Assembly (NCBI RefSeq): GCF_016863535.1
Contig: NZ_BOPB01000037.1
Location: 1-56,793 of the forward strand
Source: Micromonospora lutea
GTDB taxonomy: Bacteria > Actinomycetota > Actinomycetes > Mycobacteriales > Micromonosporaceae
Length of the DNA stretch: 56,793 bases
Reading direction: 5' to 3'
The notes under the pieces are model-generated. The model searched no databases. It saw nothing but the letters and a program-made list of their open reading frames with translations, and was not told the DNA's origin. The first letter of the stretch is position 1; every line of letters starts with the position of its first letter. This document shows positions 24,051 to 32,915 of this stretch, piece after piece. Position numbers and translations under genes: made by a program.

Positions 24051-24126
24051 CGACTAAACGCCAGTGTCGCAGATGCGCGCCTTAGTAAACAGGCGTTGAC
24101 ACGCGTACGCAAAGTAAGCGTATGCT
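24051..24126. promoter_or_regulatory. Promoter/operator region of the XRE-ImmA operon and divergent SAF locus
   Basis: Three related half-sites are present: GACTAAACG (24052), AGTAAAC (24084) flanked by CGCCT/AGGCG arms, and AGTAAGCG (24113). A spaced direct repeat GCGTACGC (24103) / GCGTATGC (24118) overlaps a plus-strand promoter-like TTGACA (24096) and TATGCT (24121) with a long 19-base gap. The layout fits autoregulation by the XRE protein. Confidence 0.45.
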
Positions 24127-24441
24127 CGCTCCTGTTTGGAGCAACACCTGTTGAGTGCGTACGGGAAACCGCTCAACATGCGTTGTGCGGTCGGTGTTTT
24201 GCCTGGTCCGGCCACCCGAACGGGCGGAGCCGTCAGTGAGAGGGATCAGCTCTGTGAGGAGCGAAACGGGGGATGCCTATCGCAGGCGTCCGCTGGCGCA
24301 CCCGGTCGTCGGCGCGGGGCAACGCCATCGGCGCCCCTGCCCGGCCGCCGCTGACAACGGGGGCTGGACCGCTCGGTGGAGGACCCTCCTCTGCCAGCGG
24401 TCCAGCGACGGCGGCCCTGGGCGACCCGAGGAGGTCCCACG
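24127..24441. other. Gene-poor stretch upstream of the SAF locus
   Basis: This is 315 bases with no convincing gene. A 61-codon plus-strand frame at 24273-24458 is proline/glycine/alanine-rich with a weakly placed ribosome-binding site and is not called. The region is probably a long 5' UTR for the small genes at 24442 and 24504. Confidence 0.4.
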
Positions 24442-24507
24442 TTGATCATCACCGCTGATGCGGCAGCGCCGTTCGACATCGACGAGTTGTCGGTGGTCAC
24501 GTCATGA
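24442..24507 (+). CDS. 21-residue small ORF coupled to the SAF gene
   Basis: A TTG start has a strong GAGGAGG 7 bases upstream. It encodes an acidic 21-residue peptide (IITADAAAPFDIDELSVV in the middle) ending in TGA that overlaps the next ATG as ATGA. This looks like a leader or coupling peptide, or the end of a reduced gene. Confidence 0.45.
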   Translation: MIITADAAAPFDIDELSVVTS

Positions 24508-24917
24508 CCACGTCGGCGAACAAGGACACCGATGCCTCCGCGCCGGTGACAGCGCCGCACGCCCTTCCTCGGGTCGGCCAGCAACGTCGGTGGCGGCCGG
24601 TGTCGGTCTGGCTTGCGGTGGCGTTGGTCTCCACCAGCGGGCTGATCGCGGTTTCGGTGCTGCGCATGGTCGGCACCGAGGAGTACCTGGCGGTGGGGAC
24701 CAGGGTCGAGGTCGGCACCGTCATCGACCGGTCGGACCTCACCACGGTGCGGATCACTGTCGACCCGGCACTCAAACCGATCAGGGCCAGCGCGGCCGAC
24801 GACGTCGTGGGCAAGTTCGCAACGGTCACCCTGGTGCCGGGCACCCTGCTGACGCAGGCTCAGCTCACCGACGCGGTGGTACCAAGCCGGGACATCGCGC
24901 TGACCACGGGCAGTTGA
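24504..24917 (+). CDS. SAF-domain protein (CpaB/FlgA-like), apparently shortened
   Basis: This is a 137-residue protein. A disordered N-terminus ends in HALPRVGQQRRWRP, then one membrane helix (VWLAVALVSTSGLIAVSVL), then an SAF domain (YLAVGTRVEVGTVIDRSDL to VPGTLLTQAQLTDAVVPSRD). Actinobacterial SAF proteins of this type are normally about 200 residues and sit in pilus/Flp-like loci. This one stops right after the first SAF motif, and no pilus genes are near. The next small frame starts inside its stop codon. A truncation by frameshift or deletion is likely. Confidence 0.7.
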   Translation: MTTSANKDTDASAPVTAPHALPRVGQQRRWRPVSVWLAVALVSTSGLIAVSVLRMVGTEEYLAVGTRVEVGTVIDRSDLTTVRITVDPALKPIRASAADDVVGKFATVTLVPGTLLTQAQLTDAVVPSRDIALTTGS

Positions 24918-24997
24918 CGTTGGCGATCCTGATCGGCGGCCTGGTCGGCCTCGGTGACCTGGCGTGGGCTCAGGGCCCGATCCGGATGCTCAACTGA
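24914..24997 (+). pseudogene. Possible remnant downstream of the SAF gene
   Basis: A 27-codon frame opens with TTG overlapping the SAF stop (TTGA) and reads a hydrophobic LTLAILIGGLVGLGDLAWA before ending. It overlaps the last 28 bases of the convergent GNAT gene. It may be the tail of a lost membrane protein, but chance is not excluded. Confidence 0.25.
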
Positions 24998-25689
24998 GCG
25001 CCAAGCTGGCGAAACCCCAACGCCTGCGCCACTCGGCGCGACGGCTCCGGCCGAGCCCGCCACTGCGGCAGCAGATGGTTGGCGAGACCATCTGCGACTG
25101 CTGCGGAGGCAACGGCACGTGCCAGCCCGCGCCCACGTCGAGCCGGCTCGGTGAGTACGCACATGTGCGCCACCGACCCCGGCCAGTGCCGATAGCCAGC
25201 CGCCGCGACAACATCGTCGCCGTGGCGCGCCACGAACGCGGGGGAGGTGATGTCGGCCAACCCACATTCGTCGGCGTCGTCCACCGGGACAGAGGCCAGG
25301 AGTCTGGCGAGATCGGGATGGTCTCCGGGGACCACATCCACGGTGTGGAACCCGGCCGCCCGGAAGTCGCCGTCGTCGAGGTAAGCCAGGCTCGCCGGAC
25401 CCAGCACCTCGGCGACCGGCAGCAGGGCGCGTAGCCGGTCGGGGTCGGTCAGTACCTCGACGGGCAGGCCGAGCAGCGCCGTGCGTACGCTTCCGGCCCA
25501 CCTGTCTGCCGACACGGTGACGATGGCGGCGTTGCCCAACGTGACGATCCCGACCCAACCCGGTGGACAGAGCTGCGATCTGTCCGAGATGGCCACGTCC
25601 ACGCCGCCGTCAGCGGGAAAGGCCATCGGAACGCCTGCCATCTCACGCCAGACCTCCCGAGCCCGGGCGAGCAGCGCATCGTCGACCAT
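24970..25689 (-). CDS. GNAT-family N-acetyltransferase
   Basis: This 239-residue protein's last 100 residues carry a GNAT core: VCGLADITSPAFVARHG-like strand (ADECGLADITSPAFVARHGD split), VAHMCVLTEPARRGRGLA containing the acetyl-CoA R-x-G-R-G-L-A loop near residue 190, and a final RRVAQALGFRQLG helix-strand. The N-terminal 110 residues form an extra domain with no motif known to me. ATG 25689 has GAGG upstream. It acetylates an unknown small molecule or protein. It is convergent with the SAF locus. Confidence 0.8.
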   Translation of the reverse strand: MVDDALLARAREVWREMAGVPMAFPADGGVDVAISDRSQLCPPGWVGIVTLGNAAIVTVSADRWAGSVRTALLGLPVEVLTDPDRLRALLPVAEVLGPASLAYLDDGDFRAAGFHTVDVVPGDHPDLARLLASVPVDDADECGLADITSPAFVARHGDDVVAAAGYRHWPGSVAHMCVLTEPARRGRGLARAVASAAVADGLANHLLPQWRARPEPSRRVAQALGFRQLGAQLSIRIGP

Positions 25690-25905
25690 TAACGCATCCT
25701 CACACCGGGCCTGATGTCCATGCCACCGGTATCCAGGAGTTGCCGGCTGGTCTCCGGCCCCGGTCGACATCCTGATCTGCGCCGTCCGCCTTTGTCGGCA
25801 ATCACGGGTACGGTTTCGGTGCTCGACACGCAGCGGCTTCGGCGGGCGGTCGTCGGGTGAACTGGGCGGCCCGGTGGCGACGGGCCGGGGGAGAAGGGAG
25901 CGAGG

Positions 25906-26616
25906 GTGGCGCAGCGGAGAGCATTGGTGGTCCGGGGCGGCTGGGAGGGGCACCGGCCGGTCGAGGCAACGGAGTTGTTCATTCCCTTCCTCGAAGGTAA
26001 CGGCTACGCCGTCCGGGTCGAGGGCTCGACGGAGATCTACGCCGATGCCACCGAAATGGCCGACCTCGACCTCATCGTGCAGTGCGTGACGATGTCGGAG
26101 ATCACCTCGGAGCAGGTGGCGGGCCTCAACGCGGCGGTCGTCGCCGGCACCGGCTTCACCGGCTGGCACGGCGGAATCGTGGACTCGTTCCGCGCGTCAG
26201 CCGAGTACCTGCATCTGGTGGGCGGCCAGTTCGCGACCCATCCGGGGGTCGAGCCGTGTGCGCGTCGCGGTGGTGAGGAGGACAGCTTCCTGCCGTACCG
26301 GGTGCGCCTCACCGACCTCGGCCGGGCGCACCCGATCACGGCGGGACTCGACGACTTCGACCTGCTCACCGAGCAGTACTGGGTGCTGCACGACGACCTG
26401 ATCGACGTGTTGGCCGTCACCACCCATCCGACGCAGGCGTGGCATCCCTGGCATCGGCCGGTCACCTCACCGGCGATCTGGACCCGAAACTGGGGCGCCG
26501 GCCGCATTGTCGTGACGACCCCTGGCCACAGCCTCGACGTGCTGGAGCACGCAGCCGTCCGTACCGTCATCGAGAGGGGGATGATGTGGGCGACCCGCAC
26601 CGCGTCGGCATCGTAG
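25906..26616 (+). CDS. ThuA-like protein (class I glutamine amidotransferase-like fold)
   Basis: This is a 236-residue protein with the ThuA layout: ALVVRGGWEGHRPVEAT at the start, DLIVQCVTMSEITSEQV, GTGFTGWHGGIVDSFR at the nucleophile-elbow position, GGQFATHPG, RAHPITAGLDDFDLLTEQYW and GRIVVTTPGHSLDVLEH. ThuA proteins take part in trehalose or related sugar utilisation, probably converting keto-sugar intermediates. The GTG start lies after GAGCGAGG. Its end overlaps the oxidoreductase gene by 31 bases, so both act in one sugar pathway. Confidence 0.85.
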   Translation: MAQRRALVVRGGWEGHRPVEATELFIPFLEGNGYAVRVEGSTEIYADATEMADLDLIVQCVTMSEITSEQVAGLNAAVVAGTGFTGWHGGIVDSFRASAEYLHLVGGQFATHPGVEPCARRGGEEDSFLPYRVRLTDLGRAHPITAGLDDFDLLTEQYWVLHDDLIDVLAVTTHPTQAWHPWHRPVTSPAIWTRNWGAGRIVVTTPGHSLDVLEHAAVRTVIERGMMWATRTASAS

Positions 26617-27686
26617 GTCTCGGGGTCATCTCGAAGGCGTACCTGGACACACTCGCCGGTCACCCGGCGGTGCGGATCACCGCTCTGGCCGACCTCGACC
26701 CGTCCCGGTCGGCCGCGGTCGCCGCCGCGATTCCCGGTGCCGAGGCGGTGAGCGTCGAGCGTCTGCTCGCCCACCCGGACGTGCAGACGGTCCTCAACCT
26801 CACGATCCCCGCGGCACACGCCGATCTCTCGCTCGCCGCGATCGACGCGGGCAAGAACGTGTACGTCGAGAAGCCGCTCGCCGTGACGTTCGCGGAGGGC
26901 CGTTCGATCATCGAACGGGCCGCGACGGCTGGCGTCCGCGTGGGATGCGCGCCGGACACCGTCCTGGGCACGGGGACGCAGACGGCCCGTGCGGCGATCG
27001 ACGGTGGTCTCATCGGGCGTCCACTGTCCGCGTCGGCGGTCATGGTGACGCCCGGGCACGAGCGTTGGCATCCCAACCCCGACTTCTACTACGCGCCGGG
27101 TGGCGGCCCGTTGTTCGATATGGGGCCGTACTACATCGCGGCGCTCGTGCACCTGCTCGGGCCGGTTCGCGCGGTCAGCGGAGCCGGCAGCCGATTGCGT
27201 CCCGAGCGGGTCATCGGCTCGGGGGCGCGGCTGGGCCAGCGGATCCCGGTGCAGGTGGACACCCATGTGACAGGTGTGCTTGAGCATGCCAACGGTGCTC
27301 TGTCGACCATCACCACAACCTTCGACGGCGTCGCGACCACGGCCGCACCGATCGAGGTCCACGGGGAGACCGGCACCCTCGCCGTACCCGATCCGAACAA
27401 CTTCGATGGCGAAGTCCGCCGCTTCGCACTCGGCGACACCGAGTGGCGCGTTGTCGAACCGCGTTCCGGCTACGCCGGGGGCTCCCGAGGCCTCGGCCTG
27501 ATCGACCTGGTCCGGGCCGACGTTCAGCGTCCGCCGCGCGCCGGAGGCGAGGTCGCGCTGCACATCCTCGAAACGATGATCAGTCTGCTGCGGGCGGCGA
27601 CGGAAGGGCGGCGGATCGAGCTGACAACGACGGTGGACCGGCCCGCGCCAGTGCCACTGACGGCGGCCGAGGACTGGCAGGTGTAG
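26586..27686 (+). CDS. Gfo/Idh/MocA-family sugar oxidoreductase
   Basis: This 366-residue NAD(P)-dependent dehydrogenase has the Rossmann motif VGIVGLGVISKAYL near residue 6, the diagnostic EKP in NVYVEKPLAV near residue 92 and a C-terminal alpha/beta domain with GGGPLFDMGPYYIAAL near 165 (the D/H-x-G substrate-site region). The start is GTG 26586, placed by GAGAGGGGG 6 bases before. It overlaps ThuA by 31 bases, the classic ThuA/ThuB pairing that oxidises disaccharides or glycosides at C3. The actual sugar is unknown. Confidence 0.88.
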   Translation: MGDPHRVGIVGLGVISKAYLDTLAGHPAVRITALADLDPSRSAAVAAAIPGAEAVSVERLLAHPDVQTVLNLTIPAAHADLSLAAIDAGKNVYVEKPLAVTFAEGRSIIERAATAGVRVGCAPDTVLGTGTQTARAAIDGGLIGRPLSASAVMVTPGHERWHPNPDFYYAPGGGPLFDMGPYYIAALVHLLGPVRAVSGAGSRLRPERVIGSGARLGQRIPVQVDTHVTGVLEHANGALSTITTTFDGVATTAAPIEVHGETGTLAVPDPNNFDGEVRRFALGDTEWRVVEPRSGYAGGSRGLGLIDLVRADVQRPPRAGGEVALHILETMISLLRAATEGRRIELTTTVDRPAPVPLTAAEDWQV

Positions 27687-27773
27687 CCCGTCGTCGCCGC
27701 CACGTCGGTCGACGACTCGCCGTCCGGCATCAGCTGCCCGGGGCGTCGTCGGCGTACCCGGTGTGGTCCGGGC

Positions 27774-29585
27774 TCAGGCGTCGGCGTCCCGGATCGCGAG
27801 TGCGGCCTGAATGAGCGCGGCGTGGGTCAGCGTCTGGGGGAAGTTGCCGAGGTGGGCGCCGGTCGCCGGGTCGAGTTCTTCGGCGTAGAGACCGAGGGGG
27901 TTGGCGTACCTCCGCAGCGTCTGGAACAGGTCGATCGCCTCCGCGCGGCGTCCGGTCCGGGCCAGGGCCTGGACCAGCCAGAAGGAACAGGGCAGGAAGG
28001 CGCCCTCGACGCCCGGGAAGCCGTCCCGTCCGGGTGGGTAGCGGTAGAGCAGGCCGTCACCGGCGCGGAGCCGGTCACGAATCGCGTCGATGGTGCCGCG
28101 TACCCGCGACGATCCGGCGCTGTCCAGGTCGAGCAGGGGCAGGACGAGCAGGGCCGCGTCGAGGTCCGAGGAGCCGTAGCTGCGGACGTAGCTGCCCACC
28201 GCCGGGTCGAAGCCACGCGTCCGGACCTCGGCGGCGATGGCGGCTCGGGCCTGCTGCCACCGGTGGCGGTGGCGGTCGGGTAGCGGATGGGTGTCGGCGA
28301 TACGCAGGGCCCGGTCCAGGGCGAGCCAACCCATCAGCTTGGAGTGGACGTGCTGGTCGGGCTCGCGTACCTCCCAGATGCCGGCGTCGGGCTCCTGCCA
28401 GCGCCGGGCGACCACGTCGGCGAAGCCACGCACCGCCCGCCACGTCTCGCTGTAGAGACGGTGCCCTGCCTGGACGGACCCCCACGCGGCGTCGATCACC
28501 CAGCCGTAGACGTCGAGTTGGTGTTGGCCGGCGGCCCCGTTGCCGACCCGTACCGGGACGCTGTCGAGGTAGCCGGGCCAGCCCGGCAGGTCCTGTTCTG
28601 ACGGCACGTGACGGCCGTGCAGGGTGAGCAGGGCCGGCAGGCGTGGCCGCTGCAACCGGCTGGCGTGCAACAGCCACGCGAGGAACCCTTGCGCCTCGTC
28701 GGGTTTGCCGACGCTGAGGAAGGCGCTGACACCGATGCTGGCGTCTCGGGGCCAGACGTAGCGGTAGTCCCAGTTCCGTATCCCGCCGGGGGCCTCGGGC
28801 AGCGACGTGGTGGGCGCGGCCACCGGGGCCCGGGAGGGCGAATAGGTCAACAACCGCAGGGTCAGCAGACTGCGTACCACCTCCTCCCGGAAGGGCAGCG
28901 ATGCGTCGATGTCCGCGCTCCAGGCCCGCCACCGATTCTCGTCCTCGACGAGCAGGTCCCAGGCCGTCAGCGGCTCGACGTGAATCAGCGGCTCGTGGTG
29001 GGCCACGGCCAGCACCAGGTCGACCGGGTGGCCGGGGCTGACCGTGATCCGAACCGGTCGACCCGGTTCGATGGTGAGTCCGGGTGCGACGCCCAGAGCC
29101 ACCGCAACTGACCCCCACTCACACACCAGGCCCTGGTGCCGCTGCCGCACTCGGGGTCGGCGGTGCGATACGCCGAGGCGGGGGTCGAACTCGACGACGG
29201 CATCGACCGCTGCCGCCTCGGCGGACAGACGCCGTACGATCAGCGTCGTGGGTAGGAGGCGATGGTTGGCCTCGGCGACCATCCCCTCGGTGAGGGTGAG
29301 TCGACCCCCGCCCACCACCCAGGTCGTCTCCAGCGTGGCCGTGTGCTGTCGGTAGCGCCGTTGCACGACCGTGGCCGGCCCAACCGGCCCGACCCGGAAG
29401 GTGCCCGCAGCCCGGCCGCCGACCAGCCGGCCGAACAGCGGCTCGCCGTCGAAGCGGGGCACGCAGAGCCAGTCGATGCCGCCGTCACCGGCGACGAGCG
29501 CGGCGGTGCGCGTGTCGCCGAGCAACCCGTAGTCGCTGATCGGTGTCGCGGGACCAGGGCGCGTCCCATCCGGTTCGCCCGTCAT
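27774..29585 (-). CDS. Glycoside hydrolase family 15 enzyme (glucoamylase/trehalase-like)
   Basis: This is a 603-residue cytosolic enzyme. The N-terminal beta domain opens SDYGLLGDTRTAALVAGDGG then IDWLCVPRFDGEPLFG. The (alpha/alpha)6 catalytic domain includes IRNWDYRYVWPRDASIGVSA near residue 275 and ends GLYAEELDPATGAHLGNFPQ, where the acidic pair EE supplies a catalytic glutamate. GH15 members release glucose from alpha-glucans or split trehalose. It lies next to, but opposite, the ThuA/Gfo pair, so a trehalose theme is plausible. ATG 29585 is preferred; the frame before it is unlike coding sequence of this family. Confidence 0.88.
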   Translation of the reverse strand: MTGEPDGTRPGPATPISDYGLLGDTRTAALVAGDGGIDWLCVPRFDGEPLFGRLVGGRAAGTFRVGPVGPATVVQRRYRQHTATLETTWVVGGGRLTLTEGMVAEANHRLLPTTLIVRRLSAEAAAVDAVVEFDPRLGVSHRRPRVRQRHQGLVCEWGSVAVALGVAPGLTIEPGRPVRITVSPGHPVDLVLAVAHHEPLIHVEPLTAWDLLVEDENRWRAWSADIDASLPFREEVVRSLLTLRLLTYSPSRAPVAAPTTSLPEAPGGIRNWDYRYVWPRDASIGVSAFLSVGKPDEAQGFLAWLLHASRLQRPRLPALLTLHGRHVPSEQDLPGWPGYLDSVPVRVGNGAAGQHQLDVYGWVIDAAWGSVQAGHRLYSETWRAVRGFADVVARRWQEPDAGIWEVREPDQHVHSKLMGWLALDRALRIADTHPLPDRHRHRWQQARAAIAAEVRTRGFDPAVGSYVRSYGSSDLDAALLVLPLLDLDSAGSSRVRGTIDAIRDRLRAGDGLLYRYPPGRDGFPGVEGAFLPCSFWLVQALARTGRRAEAIDLFQTLRRYANPLGLYAEELDPATGAHLGNFPQTLTHAALIQAALAIRDADA

Positions 29586-29619
29586 GGCGACCGCTCCCAC
29601 CCGAGCGGTGCCGCGCCGG

Positions 29620-30129
29620 TCAGCCGGTCCGCAGGAGCAGTCCGAGGACGATCCCGTAGATGACGTGGACGACCACCGCGACCACCGGAGTCTGGAAACC
29701 GTAGTTGAGAGCGAACATGCCGGGCGGCTCCAGCACGGCCATGCTGGACGGGCCCGCCCGCGGCGACGCCATGCGCGGGTGGACACCCGGCAGGAGCGGG
29801 AGGATCACCGTCAGCGCGATCCCGACGTGCAGCAGCCCGAACACCGCCCCGAGCCACCAGGTCGCCCGGTGCAGCAGGGCGAACGCCGTCGCGTAACCGA
29901 GGGCGAAACCCTGGCCGACACAGAGGTGGATGAAGAAGCCGACGACCCGGGCCCGGTCCGGATCCGCCGTGACGACGGTCCCGAGCACCAGGGGAAGGTC
30001 GAGGCGGGTGAGGCCGGCAAGCTGGGCAGAGATGAGCGTCGCGGTGAGCGCCACCGTGGCCACCAACCCGAACAACGCCCATCCGGCCCAGTCCATCTCA
30101 ACAGCGGTCGGCGTCGCGGGCGTCCGCAT
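29620..30129 (-). CDS. Hypothetical integral membrane protein, 169 aa
   Basis: Four to five hydrophobic segments can be seen, at about residues 12-35, 62-82, 88-108 and 148-167 (for example ALFGLVATVALTATLISAQL and VAVVVHVIYGIVLGLLL). A G/F-rich loop lies around HLCVGQGFALGY. There is no catalytic motif. The GH15 gene starts 34 bases downstream on the same strand, so the two are probably co-transcribed. No family was recognised. Confidence 0.7.
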   Translation of the reverse strand: MRTPATPTAVEMDWAGWALFGLVATVALTATLISAQLAGLTRLDLPLVLGTVVTADPDRARVVGFFIHLCVGQGFALGYATAFALLHRATWWLGAVFGLLHVGIALTVILPLLPGVHPRMASPRAGPSSMAVLEPPGMFALNYGFQTPVVAVVVHVIYGIVLGLLLRTG

Positions 30130-30383
30130 CCGGTACGGCCGTACGGGTGACGTGAGCGCTGCCGACTCCAGCGGTCATCGTCCACCTCCGCCTGAACAAC
30201 GCGGCGCTCCTGGCTGTCGGTCCGTGCCGATCATGGTTGTGAGTTCTGCCGCGACACCACCCCCGACGGTGTCGCCCGGGTGCCAATAGTAGGTCGGTCC
30301 CGGGCGACGACCATCGTGTTCGGGCAGGTCCGACCCGATCGGGAGGCCCCTGAGAACAGGTCAGTTCGCGCGCCGACCGGCGC

Positions 30384-32912
30384 TCACTCCTTCACGCCGA
30401 TGCCGGTGACCGGCGGCGTACGCAGCAGTGCGCCGATGGGGAGCACGGTGGTGACCAGCGCCAGCAGCGCGGTACCGCCGATGATCGAGACCCAGCCGAG
30501 GGCCGGAACGTAGGGCACCGCCTGCCCGGTGAACGCCCTGACCACCGAGACCAACGTGATGGCGGCGATAGCGCCGCCGATGAGCAGTGAGGTGCCGAGC
30601 AGACCGAACTGTTCGGCGTGCACCATCCGCTTGACCTGCCGCCGGGTCACGCCGACCAGGCGCAGCAGGGCCAGCTCGCGGCCCCTGGCCAACGCCGCCA
30701 TGACCATCGTGTTCGCGGCCGCCAGGGCGGCGTAACCGACCATGACGCCGATGAGCAGCTTGTTCAGCCAGGCGCTGAGCGCCAGATCCTTTCCCAACTC
30801 GCGGTCGATCACCCCGGTGTCGGTCAGGCCGCTGCCGGGATAGCGGTCGACAAGGTCGGTGAGGGCGACGGCACTGCCCGCCTCGGTGCGGATCAGGACC
30901 TGATCGTCGAGGTTGGTGGCGGTGTGGCCGCTGACGGTCTCCCGGTTGAGGGTGACGTCGCCGAAGCCGAGCCCGCGTTCGTAAACGGCGACGAGTCGTA
31001 ACGTCACCGGCGTGCCGTCACCCAGCCACAGCTCGACCTGGTCGCCGAGTTTCGCCCGCTGCGACGACGCCTGCAGGGTGGACAACGCGACCGTCGCGCC
31101 GCGCAGCTCGGTGAGGTCACCCTCGGTGACCTTGAGGTCGAGAGTCTGGTCGGCTCCGTCGGGGTCGATGCCCTGCGCGGCGACCGGCTCGGCGGCACCC
31201 ATCATCCGTACGATCACCGAAGTGCGACGGACACCTGTCGCGGCGACGACCCCGGGCATTTCGCGGGCGTCCGCCACTGCTGTCTCCGGCAGCCCGGCTG
31301 CCGACACCAGGGCGTGCTGGGCCAGCATCCCGCTACGGGTCTGGGCGAGGGTTTCCCGCTGCAGGTTGTCCTGGAAGAACCAGACCGAGCCGCCGAAGCC
31401 CACCGACAACACCAGGGCGGTCAGTACGGTCGCCATGCCCTGCGCGTTCGCCCGCAGGTTGGCTGCGGCCAGGTACCCGCTGTCGCCCCAGACGGCCCGC
31501 AGCACCGGGCCGAGTGTCCGCGCGGCGTACCGGTTGATCCACGGTGCGAGCAGCGCGGCGGCGAGGACGAAGACGTAGAGCATCCCGATCGCCGCGCCGA
31601 GGGCGGCCGATCCGCGCGCGGCCGTGGTGAACATGGTCAGCGCCACGCCGCCGCCAAGCGCGACCAGACCGGCGACAAACCGGACCCTGCTACTCCGGGC
31701 CGGCTCCATCGACACCTCGCCGAGCGCCTCGGTAGGCCGGATCTTCACCGTACGACGGGCCGCGAGCAATGCCGCCGCCACCGCCACCAGGACCGTCGCC
31801 GCGCCAACCGCCACTGCGGCGAACACCCCGTCGCTGAGCGGGAAGCCCTCGGGGATGAAGTTCCGCGACACCAGTTGTCCGCGCAGCCAGCCGGTGACGA
31901 CCAGCCCGGCCGGTATGCCGATCAGCAGCGAGACGATGCTCAACTGGGCGACCTCGGCGATGATCAGCAGTCGCACCTGTCCCGGCGTCGCCGCGATCGC
32001 GCGCAGCAGGGCCAGGTCGCGGCGGCGGTGGCGGACCGCCAGTCCGATGGTGCCGGCGACGACGACCATCACCAGGCCCGCCACGTAACCACCGAAGATG
32101 GCGCCGAGCTGGATCAGCAGGTTGCTCGCGGCCAGCGCCTCGGACTCTTCCAGCTTTCCGATGTCGGTGCCGGTGTAGACCTCCGCTCCGGACTCGGCGG
32201 CGACCTGCTGGACGTCGGCCGCCACGGCGGATCGGTCAGCGTCGGGTGCCAGGACGATCCCGATCAGCGCGGCCCGGTCGGGGTGCGGGCTCAGCGCCGC
32301 GGCGTGACCGTCGGTGAAGAACAGCGTGGACGGTCCGCCGCCACCGCTGTCGCGGTCCACGACGCCGCTGACCCGGTACTCGCGCAGGGCGCCACCGACG
32401 AGGACCGGAAGCCGACTGCCCGGACGCATCTCGGTCCCGTCGACCGTGGCGAGTCCGACATCGACGGCGACTTCGTCGTCGCTGCCCGGCTGGTCGCCGG
32501 CGACGAGCTCGTACGGCGTCAGGGTGGCGCTGCGCCAGCCGTGGGCGACCGCCTCCTGCCCCGCCTGCTGACCCGGCACGACCGCCCGGATCGGGTGGTC
32601 GGCAACGGCGGTCGCCACGCCGGGCAGTTGCCCGATGCGCTCGGCGAGCGTGACCGGAACCGTCCCACCCTCGGGCAGGTCGACCGTGGCCGTGGTGGTC
32701 TCCCCGAATTCCTGGAAGGTGACGCTGAGTTCGCGTTGCGCGACCAGCATGTCCGCGGCGGTGTACCGCTGTGGCGTGGGCGCCCAGCGCAGGCCCGACT
32801 CGACCAGCAGGCCCATCGACATGAGAATCGTGACGCCGCAGGTGAGGGCGACGAGGGTGGCGACCGCGCTTCCGATCCGGTGGCGCAGCATTCGGACGGC
32901 CAGCTTGACCAT
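30384..32912 (-). CDS. ABC transporter permease, FtsX/MacB type
   Basis: This 842-residue permease has an N-terminal helix (IGSAVATLVALTCGVTILMS), a large extracytoplasmic domain, and two FtsX bundles: about residues 255-390 (with VRHRRRDLALLRAIAATPGQ in the coupling loop) and the C-terminal 730-830 (RGRELALLRLVGVTRRQ, then LLALVTTVLPIGALLRTPP). A pair of middle helices near 430-470 completes the usual ten. Such permeases move or respond to peptides and envelope stress rather than small nutrients. It follows the ATPase gene by 3 bases and ends the HK-RR-ABC group. Confidence 0.88.
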   Translation of the reverse strand: MVKLAVRMLRHRIGSAVATLVALTCGVTILMSMGLLVESGLRWAPTPQRYTAADMLVAQRELSVTFQEFGETTTATVDLPEGGTVPVTLAERIGQLPGVATAVADHPIRAVVPGQQAGQEAVAHGWRSATLTPYELVAGDQPGSDDEVAVDVGLATVDGTEMRPGSRLPVLVGGALREYRVSGVVDRDSGGGGPSTLFFTDGHAAALSPHPDRAALIGIVLAPDADRSAVAADVQQVAAESGAEVYTGTDIGKLEESEALAASNLLIQLGAIFGGYVAGLVMVVVAGTIGLAVRHRRRDLALLRAIAATPGQVRLLIIAEVAQLSIVSLLIGIPAGLVVTGWLRGQLVSRNFIPEGFPLSDGVFAAVAVGAATVLVAVAAALLAARRTVKIRPTEALGEVSMEPARSSRVRFVAGLVALGGGVALTMFTTAARGSAALGAAIGMLYVFVLAAALLAPWINRYAARTLGPVLRAVWGDSGYLAAANLRANAQGMATVLTALVLSVGFGGSVWFFQDNLQRETLAQTRSGMLAQHALVSAAGLPETAVADAREMPGVVAATGVRRTSVIVRMMGAAEPVAAQGIDPDGADQTLDLKVTEGDLTELRGATVALSTLQASSQRAKLGDQVELWLGDGTPVTLRLVAVYERGLGFGDVTLNRETVSGHTATNLDDQVLIRTEAGSAVALTDLVDRYPGSGLTDTGVIDRELGKDLALSAWLNKLLIGVMVGYAALAAANTMVMAALARGRELALLRLVGVTRRQVKRMVHAEQFGLLGTSLLIGGAIAAITLVSVVRAFTGQAVPYVPALGWVSIIGGTALLALVTTVLPIGALLRTPPVTGIGVKE

Positions 32913-32915
32913 GCC

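Noticed and set aside
24273..24458. 61-codon plus-strand frame before the SAF locus
   Set aside because: Low-complexity Pro/Gly/Ala composition, weak ribosome-binding site and no recognisable motif; not strong enough to call.
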